64,000 bases of DNA from an uncultured Roseburia sp. (GTDB taxonomy: Bacteria > Bacillota > Clostridia > Lachnospirales > Lachnospiraceae). Both the position numbers and the translations under genes were made by a program. The notes beneath the pieces were generated by a model. It did not search any database and was not told the origin of the DNA. It saw nothing but the letters and a program-made list of their open reading frames with translations. Every line of letters begins with the position of its first letter. Within the stretch, counting starts at the first letter, position 1. This document shows, in pieces, positions 33,800 through 42,438 of the stretch. Where the stretch lies: the NCBI GenBank assembly GCA_947174805.1, contig CAMWKH010000010.1, positions 1 through 64,000 on the forward strand. The letters are read 5' to 3'.

Positions 33800-34918
33800 T
33801 TACATTACATATCTTGCATTGTCCTCACGCACAACTTTAATGCCTTTGTCTCCGCAATAGTAAGTATTTGCCCTTAAAGTGTTGCGGCTCTCCACAATAC
33901 AATTCTCGATATGGGTGTTATCCCCGATATACACGTCGTTTAAGATAATAGAATTCTTAATCACGCAGTTCTTGCCCACAAATGCCTTTTTAAACAAAAT
34001 AGAATTCTCCACTTTGCTGTTTACAATACATCCGCTGGCTACCAGGCTGTTTCGCACATCAGAACCTGCATTGTATTTTGCCGGCGGCAGGTCGTCTACC
34101 TTTGTGCAAATCTTCGGCTCATCCCGGAAGAAATACTTGCGCACCTCAGGTTTTAAGAAGTCCATGTTTGTCTGATAATAAGAATCCACGGTGGAAATAT
34201 TGCTCCAGTAGGTATCCATTTTGTAAGCGTAAATCCTTTTCAGGTTTTTGTAACGAATCAGCACATCCGTAACAAAATCATGGCGTTCCTCCTCCGCACA
34301 TCTCTCCAGCATCTCAATGAGCTGCCTCCTGCGGATAATATAGATACCTGTGGATATCGTGTTGGAGGAAGCCACCAAAGGTTTCTCCTCAAACTCCACA
34401 ATCCTGGCGTCCTCATTCATCTTTACCACACCGTAGCGGCTCACATCCACATTCGCCGGCATATCTTTGCAGATTACGGTGATATCCGCTTTTTTCTCAA
34501 TATGGTAGTCGAGAATCGCATTGTAATCCACCTTATAAACACAATCCCCGTTGCTGATGATAACATAGGGCTCATGGCGCCTCTTCAAGAAGTCAAGGTT
34601 CTGGTACATGGCATCCGCCGTACCGCGAAACCAGTCGCTGCTCTCTGAGGTAAGCATTGGGGTAAAAATGTAAAGCCCTCCCTGTTTTCTTCCGAAATCC
34701 CACCATTTGGAGGAACTTAAATGTTCATTTAAGCTTCTTGCATTGAACTGGGTCAAAACCGCCACCGTCTGTATGTGGGAATTGCTCATATTGCTCAGTG
34801 CAAAATCGATGCACCTGTAGTTGCCTCCCACGGGCATAGCCGCAGCCGCCCTGCGGGCTGTAAGCTCATGCATCCCCTTATTGTTACCACCTGCGAGAAT
34901 AATTCCTAATGCCTTCAT
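33800..34918 (-). CDS. glgD: Glucose-1-phosphate adenylyltransferase subunit GlgD
   Basis: A 372-residue paralogue of GlgC: nucleotidyltransferase-like domain (about 1-240) and left-handed beta-helix (about 270-372). The N-terminal loop reads [11 protein letters not shown], lacking the Arg and normal glycine pattern of the catalytic loop, as expected of GlgD, which supports GlgC rather than catalysing well by itself. It overlaps glgC by 4 nt, so the two are coupled and probably form a heterotetramer. Confidence 0.94.
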   Translation of the reverse strand: MKALGIILAGGNNKGMHELTARRAAAAMPVGGNYRCIDFALSNMSNSHIQTVAVLTQFNARSLNEHLSSSKWWDFGRKQGGLYIFTPMLTSESSDWFRGTADAMYQNLDFLKRRHEPYVIISNGDCVYKVDYNAILDYHIEKKADITVICKDMPANVDVSRYGVVKMNEDARIVEFEEKPLVASSNTISTGIYIIRRRQLIEMLERCAEEERHDFVTDVLIRYKNLKRIYAYKMDTYWSNISTVDSYYQTNMDFLKPEVRKYFFRDEPKICTKVDDLPPAKYNAGSDVRNSLVASGCIVNSKVENSILFKKAFVGKNCVIKNSIILNDVYIGDNTHIENCIVESRNTLRANTYYCGDKGIKVVREDNARYVM

Positions 34919-36198
34919 TTACTGTCACCTGCCTTAATAATGTATTCTCCTCCGGCAAGAACACCGTCTGGATAGTCTGATTTGTCTGTCACGCCGGAAA
35001 TCGCTGTATTTTTGCCAATCTTTACATTCGACGGAATGCAGGAATTTTCCCCGATGGTTGCCAGCCCAAATGCATATATCTTGTCATTTAACTTACTCTG
35101 TGCTTCATCACCGATTCCGATTTCCACATTGTCTCCAATGCTGCAGTCCTCTGCGATAATCGCTTTATAAATGCCGCAGTTCTCTCCAATTTTGGTATCC
35201 TGCATAATAATGGAATCTCTGATTACAGTTCCCTTTCCAACCACAACCCCTGCGCCTAAGACAGAATTGCGGACCTCACCGTATATCTCTGTCCCTTCGC
35301 CGATAATACTCTTTTCTACGATAGCGTCAGAGGAGAGATACTGGGGCTCAACATTGTCGCTCTTGGTGTAGACTTTCCAGTACTCTTCATAAAGGTTGAA
35401 CTCGGGAATCAAATCCACCAGCTCCATGTTTGCCTCCCAGTAGGAGCCAAGGGTTCCTACATCCTTCCAGTAGCTGTTATACTCGTAGGCAAAGAGCCTC
35501 TGTTGTTTCTCATGGCAGTATGGGATAATATGCTTGCCGAAATCACAGTTGCCCTGGTCTTTCATGGCGATTAAGGCTTCCCTTAACACTTTCCAGGTAA
35601 AAATGTAAATACCCATGGATGCAAGATTGCTCCGGGGATGTTCCGGCTTCTCCTCAAACTCTGTAATCTGCTTTTCTTCATCTGTTATGACAATGCCAAA
35701 ACGGCTCGCCTCCTCAATGGGCACCGGCATAGCTGCGATGGTGACATCCGCATTGTGCTCTTTGTGGAAATCTAACATCACTTCATAATCCATTTTATAG
35801 ATATGGTCACCGGAGAGAATCAGAACATACTCCGGATTATAACTCTCCATATAACTTAAATTCTGGAAAATTGCATTGGCAGTTCCTGTATACCATTCGC
35901 TGTTATCGCTTTTCTCATATGGCGGTAAAACTGTAACGCCGCCGTTATTTCTGTCTAAATCCCAGGGAATACCAATTCCAATATGGGAGTTCAGCCTAAG
36001 GGGCTGATACTGGGTCAAAACACCCACAGTGTCTATCCCGGAATTGATACAGTTGCTCAGGGGAAAATCAATAATGCGGTACTTACCGCCAAATGCCACT
36101 GCCGGCTTGGCTACCTTCGCCGTCAGAACACCCAGCCGGCTTCCCTGGCCGCCTGCCAAAAGCATGGCAATCATTTCTTTTCTAATCATGTCGCTCAC
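34915..36198 (-). CDS. glgC: Glucose-1-phosphate adenylyltransferase, catalytic subunit
   Basis: Makes ADP-glucose from glucose 1-phosphate and ATP, the committed step to glycogen. The 427-residue product has the catalytic [11 protein letters not shown] loop (about 17-27), [28 protein letters not shown] and [15 protein letters not shown]-like substrate motifs, then a beta-helix domain (about 300-420). The remaining glycogen genes are not in the window. Promoter with an extended -10 directly upstream. Confidence 0.97.
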   Translation of the reverse strand: MSDMIRKEMIAMLLAGGQGSRLGVLTAKVAKPAVAFGGKYRIIDFPLSNCINSGIDTVGVLTQYQPLRLNSHIGIGIPWDLDRNNGGVTVLPPYEKSDNSEWYTGTANAIFQNLSYMESYNPEYVLILSGDHIYKMDYEVMLDFHKEHNADVTIAAMPVPIEEASRFGIVITDEEKQITEFEEKPEHPRSNLASMGIYIFTWKVLREALIAMKDQGNCDFGKHIIPYCHEKQQRLFAYEYNSYWKDVGTLGSYWEANMELVDLIPEFNLYEEYWKVYTKSDNVEPQYLSSDAIVEKSIIGEGTEIYGEVRNSVLGAGVVVGKGTVIRDSIIMQDTKIGENCGIYKAIIAEDCSIGDNVEIGIGDEAQSKLNDKIYAFGLATIGENSCIPSNVKIGKNTAISGVTDKSDYPDGVLAGGEYIIKAGDSK

Positions 36199-36229
36199 CT
36201 CTCGCCAAATCTGTATTTTAGATATAGAA

Positions 36230-36259
36230 ATTATAGCATAACCTGTTCTTTTAGTACAA
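36230..36259 (-). promoter_or_regulatory. glgC promoter
   Basis: TTGTAC (36254-36259), 18-bp spacer, TATAAT (36230-36235) preceded by TGC, an extended -10. Leader about 25 nt. Confidence 0.65.
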
Positions 36260-36414
36260 CACTTTTAACAAATTATTTATCTGTTTTAACCAATTTTTGT
36301 TAAAATTCACATGTTTTGTCTCTTTAATTTCAGCAAAGATAACAAAATCCCGTTCCGGGAAACCGCCAGAAAAACCAGATGGCCCCTGATTATCAAAAAA
36401 TTGGCAATAGTAAT

Positions 36415-36442
36415 TTGCAAAACAGAAATTCTTGGTTATAAT
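36415..36442 (+). promoter_or_regulatory. murC promoter
   Basis: TTGCAA (36415-36420), 16-bp spacer, TATAAT (36437-36442), about 40 nt before the murC start codon; diverges from glgC. Confidence 0.6.
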
Positions 36443-36488
36443 ACTATATGGAAATACTCTTATATTATTTTAGAATGGACGGATAACT

Positions 36489-37871
36489 ATGTATCAAATT
36501 AATTTTAAAAAACCTATTCATCTTCACTTTATCGGAATCGGCGGTATCAGCATGAGCGGCCTTGCCCGGGTACTCTTAAAAGAAGGCTTTCAAATCTCAG
36601 GCTCTGATGCCAGGGAATCGGAGATTACCCTTGGACTTGCCGGGGAGGGCGTTCACATTTCCTATCCTCAGTCCCCGGACAATATCACAGATGACTTGGA
36701 CGCAGTGGTATATACTGCCGCCATCCATGAAGACAACCCTGAATTTGCTGCAGCCAGGGCAAAAGGTCTGCCCATGTTAAGCCGTGCCCAGCTTTTGGGA
36801 CAGATTATGTCCCACTACGAAAACTCCATCGCCGTTGCAGGCACCCACGGCAAAACTACCACCACCTCCATGCTGAGCCAGATTCTTTTGTCTGCAGACA
36901 CTGACCCTACCATCTCTGTGGGCGGAATGTTAAAGTCCATAAACGGAAACATCCGTGTAGGCAGCTCTGACATTTTTCTCACGGAGGCATGCGAATACAC
37001 CAACAGTTTTTTAAATTTTTATCCTAAGTACTGCCTCATATTAAACATAGAGGCGGAACATCTTGATTTCTTTAAGGATTTGGCGGACATTCGGGCTTCC
37101 TTCCGGAAATTTGCGGCAAACACCGGGGAAGGCGGCACTATATTTATCAACGGAGAAATTGAAAATTACCAGGAAATTGTCTCCGGGCTTCCTGCCAAAA
37201 CCCTTACCTACGGCATGTCCTCGTCTTTTGACTACTATCCTAAGGATATCGCCTTTGACGATATGGGCTGCGCTTCCTACACTTTAATGGAAGGAAATAG
37301 ATCTGTCGCCTCCATACACCTGAAAGTGCCGGGACTCCACAATGTGTCAAACTCTGTGGCGGCAGCATGTCTCTCCCTGGCCCTTGGAGTATCATCCGAA
37401 CATATCGCCCTGGGCCTCTCCGGCTTTTTGGGAACGGACCGAAGATTTCAATATAAAGGAAAGCTCCCCTGCGGCGCCGTCTTAATCGACGACTACGCAC
37501 ATCATCCAACAGAAATCAAAGCAACGTTAGAAGCTGCCGCAAATTATCCCCACAAAAGGATTATCTGCGTATTTCAGCCCCATACCTACTCCAGGACAAA
37601 AGCTTTTTTAGATGACTTTGCAGATGCCCTCTCCCTGGCGGATGTGGTGGTGCTGGCAGATATCTATGCCGCCCGGGAAACAGATTCCCTGGGGGTTAGT
37701 TCAGGGGACATTGAGGCCAGACTAAAAAACATGGGAAAAGAAACCTATTATTTTCCCGATTTTTCCCAAATTGAAAATTTTTTGCAAAAAAATTGTGTAA
37801 ACCACGACTTGTTGATAACCATGGGGGCGGGAGATGTAGTAAAAGTTGGAGAACACATACTTATACACTGA
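36489..37871 (+). CDS. murC: UDP-N-acetylmuramate--L-alanine ligase
   Basis: Adds L-alanine to UDP-MurNAc using ATP, the first amino-acid step of the peptidoglycan stem. The 460-residue product has the N-terminal FIGIGGISMSGLARVL Rossmann motif, the ATP loop AGTHGKTTTTSML (about 117-129), the central YAHHPTEIKATL motif and the HTYSRT motif. The ribosome binding site is weak (GGACGG). It is monocistronic, ended by a strong terminator. Confidence 0.97.
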   Translation: MYQINFKKPIHLHFIGIGGISMSGLARVLLKEGFQISGSDARESEITLGLAGEGVHISYPQSPDNITDDLDAVVYTAAIHEDNPEFAAARAKGLPMLSRAQLLGQIMSHYENSIAVAGTHGKTTTTSMLSQILLSADTDPTISVGGMLKSINGNIRVGSSDIFLTEACEYTNSFLNFYPKYCLILNIEAEHLDFFKDLADIRASFRKFAANTGEGGTIFINGEIENYQEIVSGLPAKTLTYGMSSSFDYYPKDIAFDDMGCASYTLMEGNRSVASIHLKVPGLHNVSNSVAAACLSLALGVSSEHIALGLSGFLGTDRRFQYKGKLPCGAVLIDDYAHHPTEIKATLEAAANYPHKRIICVFQPHTYSRTKAFLDDFADALSLADVVVLADIYAARETDSLGVSSGDIEARLKNMGKETYYFPDFSQIENFLQKNCVNHDLLITMGAGDVVKVGEHILIH

Positions 37872-37872
37872 G

Positions 37873-37890
37873 TTATCCACATTATCCACA
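37873..37890 (+). promoter_or_regulatory. Two abutting consensus DnaA boxes
   Basis: TTATCCACA occurs twice in direct contact, at 37873-37881 and 37882-37890, right after the murC stop codon. Both match the DnaA-box consensus exactly. The second overlaps the left arm of the murC terminator. Confidence 0.75.
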
Positions 37891-37933
37891 TTTTAAATGT
37901 TCTTTTATAAACATTTGAAATGTGGATTTTTTT
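37886..37933 (+). terminator. murC terminator
   Basis: Stem of CCACATTT-AAATGT against ACATTT-AAATGTGG with paired T/G positions between, loop of about 10 nt, followed by ATTTTTTT. Strong rho-independent terminator. Confidence 0.85.
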
Positions 37934-37982
37934 ATTTCCCTTTTTCCCTCCCTGTCACGTTCTCCCTCTCCTTGTCCGATTT

Positions 37983-37999
37983 TTATCCACTTATCCACA
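37983..37999 (+). promoter_or_regulatory. Second DnaA-box pair
   Basis: TTATCCACT (37983-37991, 8 of 9) and TTATCCACA (37991-37999, exact), overlapping by one base, in the same orientation as the first pair and 110 bp from it. They lie about 80-100 bp upstream of the predicted start of the DnaD-like gene transcript. Confidence 0.7.
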
Positions 38000-38066
38000 A
38001 TTGCTCAAACCCTTGATTTTACTGGTATTTTTTAAAAAATCACCCCTTTTCAATTTGAAAAACGCA

Positions 38067-38075
38067 TGTTATAAT
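38067..38075 (+). promoter_or_regulatory. Extended -10 promoter of the replication-loading operon
   Basis: TGTTATAAT is an extended -10 (TATAAT 38070-38075) with a weak -35 (TTTCAA, 38048-38053). The start would be near 38082, about 53 nt before the DnaD-like ATG. Confidence 0.5.
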
Positions 38076-38134
38076 CTGGAACATAACGGATGGCAGACAA
38101 AATTCCGGCATCCATCAGGGAAAGAGGTAATCCT

Positions 38135-39208
38135 ATGGCAAACATTAAACTGAGCAGTAACGGACTCCCGTCCTTTACCAGCGTTCCAAACATCTTCATA
38201 GATAAATATATGACAAATGCCAACGGAGAATACATAAAAATATATCTGTATCTTCTCCGCCATATGGAAGGGGAGGAACAGACCTTCTCCATCCAGCATC
38301 TTCTGGACACATTTGAATATACAGAAAAAGATGTTTTAAGAGCTCTTTCCTACTGGGAAAAGCAGAATCTAATCCGCCTGGATTTTGACAGCAAAAAGAA
38401 TCTGACAGACATTCTTCTTATAAACCCCTGTCAGCAGGAGGCCTTCCATTTGGAAAAGGGACAGGCAAAAGAGAAGGCGCAGGGAGAAACCGGAGACCAA
38501 ACGGCAGCTCCTGAGGAAACTCCTTTTAACCAAAAGGATGCCTACACCTTAGAGCAGGTAGAGCAGTTCCAGGACAATGAAGCTGTCCAGGAAATACTCT
38601 TTATCACGGAAAATTATCTGGGGCGCACCTTAAACACCACGGATATCCGCACCATACTCTACTGGTACGACGGGCTAAAATTTTCCCCGGAATTAATAGA
38701 GTATCTCATTGAAACCTGCATCAGCAACGGCCACACCAGCCTGCGCTATATGGAAAAGATCGCCCTCTCCTGGACAGAGAAAGGCATTTCTACCGTATCG
38801 GAGGCCAGAGCGGCCCACACCCTGTATTCCCAGTGTGTCTACGGAGTGATGAACGCCTTTGGCATAAGCGGCCGCAATCTTATTGCAAACGAGACGGCTT
38901 TTGCGGAAAAGTGGGCAAAAGAATATGCTTTTTCTATGGACATCATAAAAGAGGCCTGCCGGCGCACCATTTCCGCCACTGGAAAGGCAAGTTTTGAGTA
39001 TGCGGATACAATTTTGACAAATTGGCATAAAAACCATGTACATAATCTTGAGGATGTTGTAAAATTAGATACAGCCCACAAGGGGAAAACCTCTGCAAAA
39101 GCTAAACAAGCGGCGGAAAACGCCCAGAGCAGCCGTTTTCACAATTTTCCCCAGCGGACGTATAACTACGATAAATTAGAGCAGCAGCTTTTAAATACCA
39201 CAAGCTGA
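38135..39208 (+). CDS. DnaD domain replication initiation protein
   Basis: A 357-residue protein with an N-terminal DnaD-type winged helix (about 1-90, with IQHLLDTFEYTEKDVLRALSYWEKQNLI). One C-terminal DnaB/DnaD domain (about 145-215, ETYLGRTLNTTDIRTILYWYDGLKFSPELIEYLIE-like) is clear and a second similar block (about 225-310) is likely. DnaD/DnaB proteins remodel origin DNA and help load the replicative helicase. ATG 38135 has AGAGG upstream; the 15-residue extension has none. It is 15 nt from the DnaC-like gene. Confidence 0.88.
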   Translation: MANIKLSSNGLPSFTSVPNIFIDKYMTNANGEYIKIYLYLLRHMEGEEQTFSIQHLLDTFEYTEKDVLRALSYWEKQNLIRLDFDSKKNLTDILLINPCQQEAFHLEKGQAKEKAQGETGDQTAAPEETPFNQKDAYTLEQVEQFQDNEAVQEILFITENYLGRTLNTTDIRTILYWYDGLKFSPELIEYLIETCISNGHTSLRYMEKIALSWTEKGISTVSEARAAHTLYSQCVYGVMNAFGISGRNLIANETAFAEKWAKEYAFSMDIIKEACRRTISATGKASFEYADTILTNWHKNHVHNLEDVVKLDTAHKGKTSAKAKQAAENAQSSRFHNFPQRTYNYDKLEQQLLNTTS

Positions 39209-39223
39209 GCCAGGAGATAAGAC

Positions 39224-40210
39224 ATGCCTTTAAGCAATTCCCAATATGACGAGATTCTCCGTGAGTATCACGCCAAACAGATTAGAAACCAGCGCCTTGC
39301 AGAAAGCCGCAAAAAAGAAGTCTATGAAAAAAATCCCCGGTTAAAGGAGATTGACGACGCTGTATCTTCCTGTTCCGTGGCACAGGCCAGAAAGCTTTTA
39401 AACGGCCAAGAGGAGGCTCTTAACTCTCTCCATGAAGAAATTCACGGATATAGGGAAAAAAGGCTCTTAATCCTTAAAGAAATGGGTTACACGGAGGATT
39501 ATTTTATTCCTGATTACGACTGTCCGGACTGTAAGGACAGCGGGTACATAGGCGGACAGCGCTGCCACTGTTTCAGGCAGCGGGCCATCGACCTTGTGTA
39601 CACCCAGTCAAATATAAAAAGTATTTTAAAAGATGAGAATTTTCAGACATTCTCCTACAAATACTATTCCGAAATTGAGATAAACCCGGCCACAGGGCTT
39701 ACTTCCCTGGAGACTATGAAAAAGGCAGTGGAGGAATGCCGCAGGTTTATCCGGGAATTTGATAAAATTTTTTCCAATCTTTTTCTCTACGGGGATACCG
39801 GAGTGGGAAAAACCTTCCTCTCCAACTGTGTGGCAAAAGAGCTGTTGGATACGGGACATTCCGTTATCTATTTTACAGCCTTCCAGTTATTTGATATATT
39901 GGAAAAGAATACTTTCCGAAGTGACAGAGATTCCGATATCATTGCGGCGCACCAGAATATTTTTGACTGCGATCTGCTGATTATTGACGATTTGGGTACG
40001 GAGATGCCCAACTCCTTTACAATCTCACAGTTATTTTTATGTATCAACGAGCGTATTCTCCGGAAAAAGTCAACTATCGTTTCCACGAACCTGCCCATAA
40101 AGCAGATGGCCCAGACATATTCCGAGAGAACCTTCTCCCGCATCTCCAGCAATTATATTATGCTGAAACTATTCGGGGACGACATACGGATTCAGAAAAA
40201 AATCCGGTAG
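39224..40210 (+). CDS. DnaC/DnaI-like helicase loader ATPase
   Basis: A 328-residue AAA+ protein. The N-terminal ~90 residues form a basic coiled-coil-like helicase-binding region. A small zinc-binding cluster follows (Cys100, Cys103, Cys114, Cys116 in DYDCPDCKDSGYIGGQRCHC). The AAA+ core has Walker A GDTGVGKT (190-197) and Walker B LLIIDDLGTE. Together with the DnaD-like protein upstream it should load the replicative helicase at oriC or at restart sites. Confidence 0.92.
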   Translation: MPLSNSQYDEILREYHAKQIRNQRLAESRKKEVYEKNPRLKEIDDAVSSCSVAQARKLLNGQEEALNSLHEEIHGYREKRLLILKEMGYTEDYFIPDYDCPDCKDSGYIGGQRCHCFRQRAIDLVYTQSNIKSILKDENFQTFSYKYYSEIEINPATGLTSLETMKKAVEECRRFIREFDKIFSNLFLYGDTGVGKTFLSNCVAKELLDTGHSVIYFTAFQLFDILEKNTFRSDRDSDIIAAHQNIFDCDLLIIDDLGTEMPNSFTISQLFLCINERILRKKSTIVSTNLPIKQMAQTYSERTFSRISSNYIMLKLFGDDIRIQKKIR

Positions 40211-40291
40211 GCCCTGTTTAGAATAAATATATATTTATGTGGTTTTTATCCTATCTTAAAAGCCACTGCACTACATTATGGAGGATTTATC

Positions 40292-41476
40292 ATGGCAAAC
40301 GATGAAAGACTGTTAAATACCCTGCCCAGCGGAACCCTTGGGCTGATTCCTTTGGAAAGCTGCAAAGAGATGGGCCGAAAAGTGGACCAGTATCTGGTAG
40401 GCTGGAGGGAAAAACGGGAACATGAACACGCTTCTGACTCTGCATTTATAGGTTATAAGCGGGACAGCTATCTTATGGATGCATCATGTCCCAGATTTGG
40501 AAGCGGGGAGGCCAAGGCAGTCATCAAGGAATCTGTCAGAGGTTATGACTTATACCTTATGGTTGACGTCACCAATCACCACTTAACCTATTCTCTCTGC
40601 GGAATGACAAACCACATGTCCCCGGATGACCATTTCTCTGATTTAAAGCGTATTATCGCAGCAGTAGGAGGAAAAGCCAGAAGAATAACAGTTATTATCC
40701 CGTATTTATATGAGGGCAGGCAGCACAAGAGAACCGCAAGGGAGTCCTTAGACTGCGCCTTAGCCCTGCAGGAGCTTACCAATATGGGAGTGGACAATAT
40801 TATCACTTTTGACGCCCACGACCCCAGGGTACAAAATGCCATTCCCCTGAAAGGATTTGACACGGTACAGCCCGCCTATCAATTTGTGAAAGGCATTTTA
40901 AAAGAGGAGAAAGACCTGATTATCGACAATGACCACATGATGGTCATCAGCCCCGACGAGGGAGGTACCAACCGGGCCATCTACCTGTCCAACGTGCTGG
41001 GACTTGACATGGGAATGTTTTATAAGAGAAGGGATTTCAGCATTATGATTGAGGGCAGAAACCCCATTGTTGCCCACGAATTTTTGGGCTCCTCTGTGGA
41101 GGGGAAGGACGTGCTGATTATCGACGACATGATTTCCTCCGGGGACAGCATGATAGACGTTGCCACGGAACTTAAAAAACGAAAGGCCAACCGTGTGTTT
41201 GTAATTTCCACCTTCGGTCTCTTCACTGACGGTTTGGAAAAATTTGACCAGGCATACGAGGAGGGCATTATCCACCGTGTAGTTACCACCAACCTCACCT
41301 ATCAGTCCGAAGAACTGTTGAAAAAACCCTATTACATCGATTGTGATATGAGCAAATATATCGCTTATATTATTGACACTTTAAACCACGATTTATCTAT
41401 CAGCGATCTCTTAGACCCATATGAGAGAATCCACCGGCTGGTAGACGCATACAAGGAAGAGCAGAAAAAAAGATAA
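40292..41476 (+). CDS. prs: Ribose-phosphate pyrophosphokinase
   Basis: Makes PRPP from ribose 5-phosphate and ATP for nucleotide, histidine and tryptophan synthesis. It has GRQHKRTARESLDCALALQ and the PRPP-binding loop VLIIDDMISSGDSM. At 394 residues it is about 75 longer than the common enzyme, with an extended N-terminus (about 1-55) and C-terminus; such long forms are known in clostridia. GGAGG precedes the ATG. It is about 80 nt after the loader gene with no terminator visible, so partial co-transcription is possible. Confidence 0.94.
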   Translation: MANDERLLNTLPSGTLGLIPLESCKEMGRKVDQYLVGWREKREHEHASDSAFIGYKRDSYLMDASCPRFGSGEAKAVIKESVRGYDLYLMVDVTNHHLTYSLCGMTNHMSPDDHFSDLKRIIAAVGGKARRITVIIPYLYEGRQHKRTARESLDCALALQELTNMGVDNIITFDAHDPRVQNAIPLKGFDTVQPAYQFVKGILKEEKDLIIDNDHMMVISPDEGGTNRAIYLSNVLGLDMGMFYKRRDFSIMIEGRNPIVAHEFLGSSVEGKDVLIIDDMISSGDSMIDVATELKKRKANRVFVISTFGLFTDGLEKFDQAYEEGIIHRVVTTNLTYQSEELLKKPYYIDCDMSKYIAYIIDTLNHDLSISDLLDPYERIHRLVDAYKEEQKKR

Positions 41477-41515
41477 AAAAAGAGAGGTTTCAAAAACTGA
41501 AACCTCTCTTTTTTT
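41477..41515. terminator. Bidirectional terminator between prs and the DUF6465-like gene
   Basis: GAGAGGTTTC (41482-41491) / GAAACCTCTC (41499-41508), flanked by AAAAAA and TTTTTTT. It directly follows prs and also faces the convergent gene at 41591. The 75 bp beyond it hold nothing I can name. Confidence 0.85.
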
Positions 41516-41590
41516 GCACTTTTAAGCTCTGTACCCTCTTGGGGATTTTATTTTATACCCTACGGGTGGTTCCATTACATGTAACAGGTA

Positions 41591-42025
41591 TTAGAACAAA
41601 TCGATCCGGCCATTTATTTTGTCGTTAATTACGTAGTATGCTGAATTTTCTTCCGGTTTAATATAGACCTGCATGGACTTGATAGAAGACTCACGATGTC
41701 CGTCTGCCACATAGATACTTTTGACTCTGTCTACCACTGCATTCAAATCTGCATTGTGCTCATAGAATTCTAAAATTACTTTAGGCTGAACTTTTTCTTT
41801 TACTGCTTTTACGGCTGTCTTCTTAACTTTAGCTGCTGCTTTTTTTCCTGCTTTTGCCGCTGCCCCTTTTACTTCTGCCGCTCCTTCTACGATTTCTTTA
41901 ACAACTTCTTTCTTAGGTTCTTCTTTAACTTCAGGCTCTTTCGCTGCTGCAAACGCTTTTACTTCGTTGGCCATCGCCTCCGCCGCTTTTGCAACAGATG
42001 ATTTTACTTCTGGTTTCTTAGACAT
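41591..42025 (-). CDS. Lys/Ala-rich DUF6465-like protein
   Basis: A 144-residue protein in two parts. The N-terminal ~80 residues are low-complexity Ala/Lys/Glu/Val (KAGKKAAAKVKKTAVKAVK), like histone-H1 tails. The C-terminal ~65 are a compact domain (KVILEFYEHNADLNAVVDRV... YIKPEENSAYYVINDKINGRIDLF) matching what I recall of DUF6465 from Lachnospiraceae. Function unknown; nucleic-acid binding through the basic tail is possible. It lies 27 nt after the HPr-like gene and shares its promoter. Confidence 0.8.
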   Translation of the reverse strand: MSKKPEVKSSVAKAAEAMANEVKAFAAAKEPEVKEEPKKEVVKEIVEGAAEVKGAAAKAGKKAAAKVKKTAVKAVKEKVQPKVILEFYEHNADLNAVVDRVKSIYVADGHRESSIKSMQVYIKPEENSAYYVINDKINGRIDLF

Positions 42026-42052
42026 AATATTTACCTCCCTTTCACCCAGCTC

Positions 42053-42307
42053 TTACTCACATACTAAGAATTTTTCCATCGCTACTAATGCCTCTTGTTC
42101 ATCGTTACCATCCGTAATAATATTCACGGTCATGCCCTTGGATGGATTGAAAGCCATGATTCCCATAATGCTCTTTGCATTAATCCTTCGGTTATCACTT
42201 TCCAAAGTGATATTACTGTCAAACTGACATGCAACCTGGACCAGTTCCGCAATCGGATTATCATGTTCCTTTGAAACGTTTGATACTACAACTTCCTTTT
42301 TGCTCAT
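42053..42307 (-). CDS. HPr-like phosphocarrier paralogue
   Basis: An 84-residue HPr-fold protein. Aligned with HPr, His15 and Pro18 are present (EHDNPIA), but Arg17 is replaced by Asn and the GIHARPAT consensus is lost. The regulatory Ser46 is kept in KSIMGIM. So it may still be seryl-phosphorylated by HPr kinase, as Crh is, while PTS transfer through His15 is doubtful. No PTS genes are nearby. It is first in an operon with the DUF6465-like gene. Confidence 0.87.
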   Translation of the reverse strand: MSKKEVVVSNVSKEHDNPIAELVQVACQFDSNITLESDNRRINAKSIMGIMAFNPSKGMTVNIITDGNDEQEALVAMEKFLVCE

Positions 42308-42336
42308 GATTTCTTTCCTCCTAAAGTACAGTTTTT

Positions 42337-42365
42337 AATATACCCCAAATCGAAAAATTTTACAA
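42337..42365 (-). promoter_or_regulatory. Promoter of the HPr-like/DUF6465 operon
   Basis: TTGTAA (42360-42365), 17-bp spacer, TATATT (42337-42342), about 30 nt before the start codon, which has AGGAGG upstream. Confidence 0.6.
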
Positions 42366-42438
42366 TACGCTTTTCAGAAAATTAGTAATTTCCCACGAAG
42401 TATTTCTATAATCAATATAAAAATTATGCATATTTTAG

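Noticed and set aside
37873-38075. Chromosomal origin of replication
   Set aside because: Only four DnaA boxes, no dnaA/dnaN, and no clear AT-rich unwinding repeats; promoter regulation is the simpler reading.
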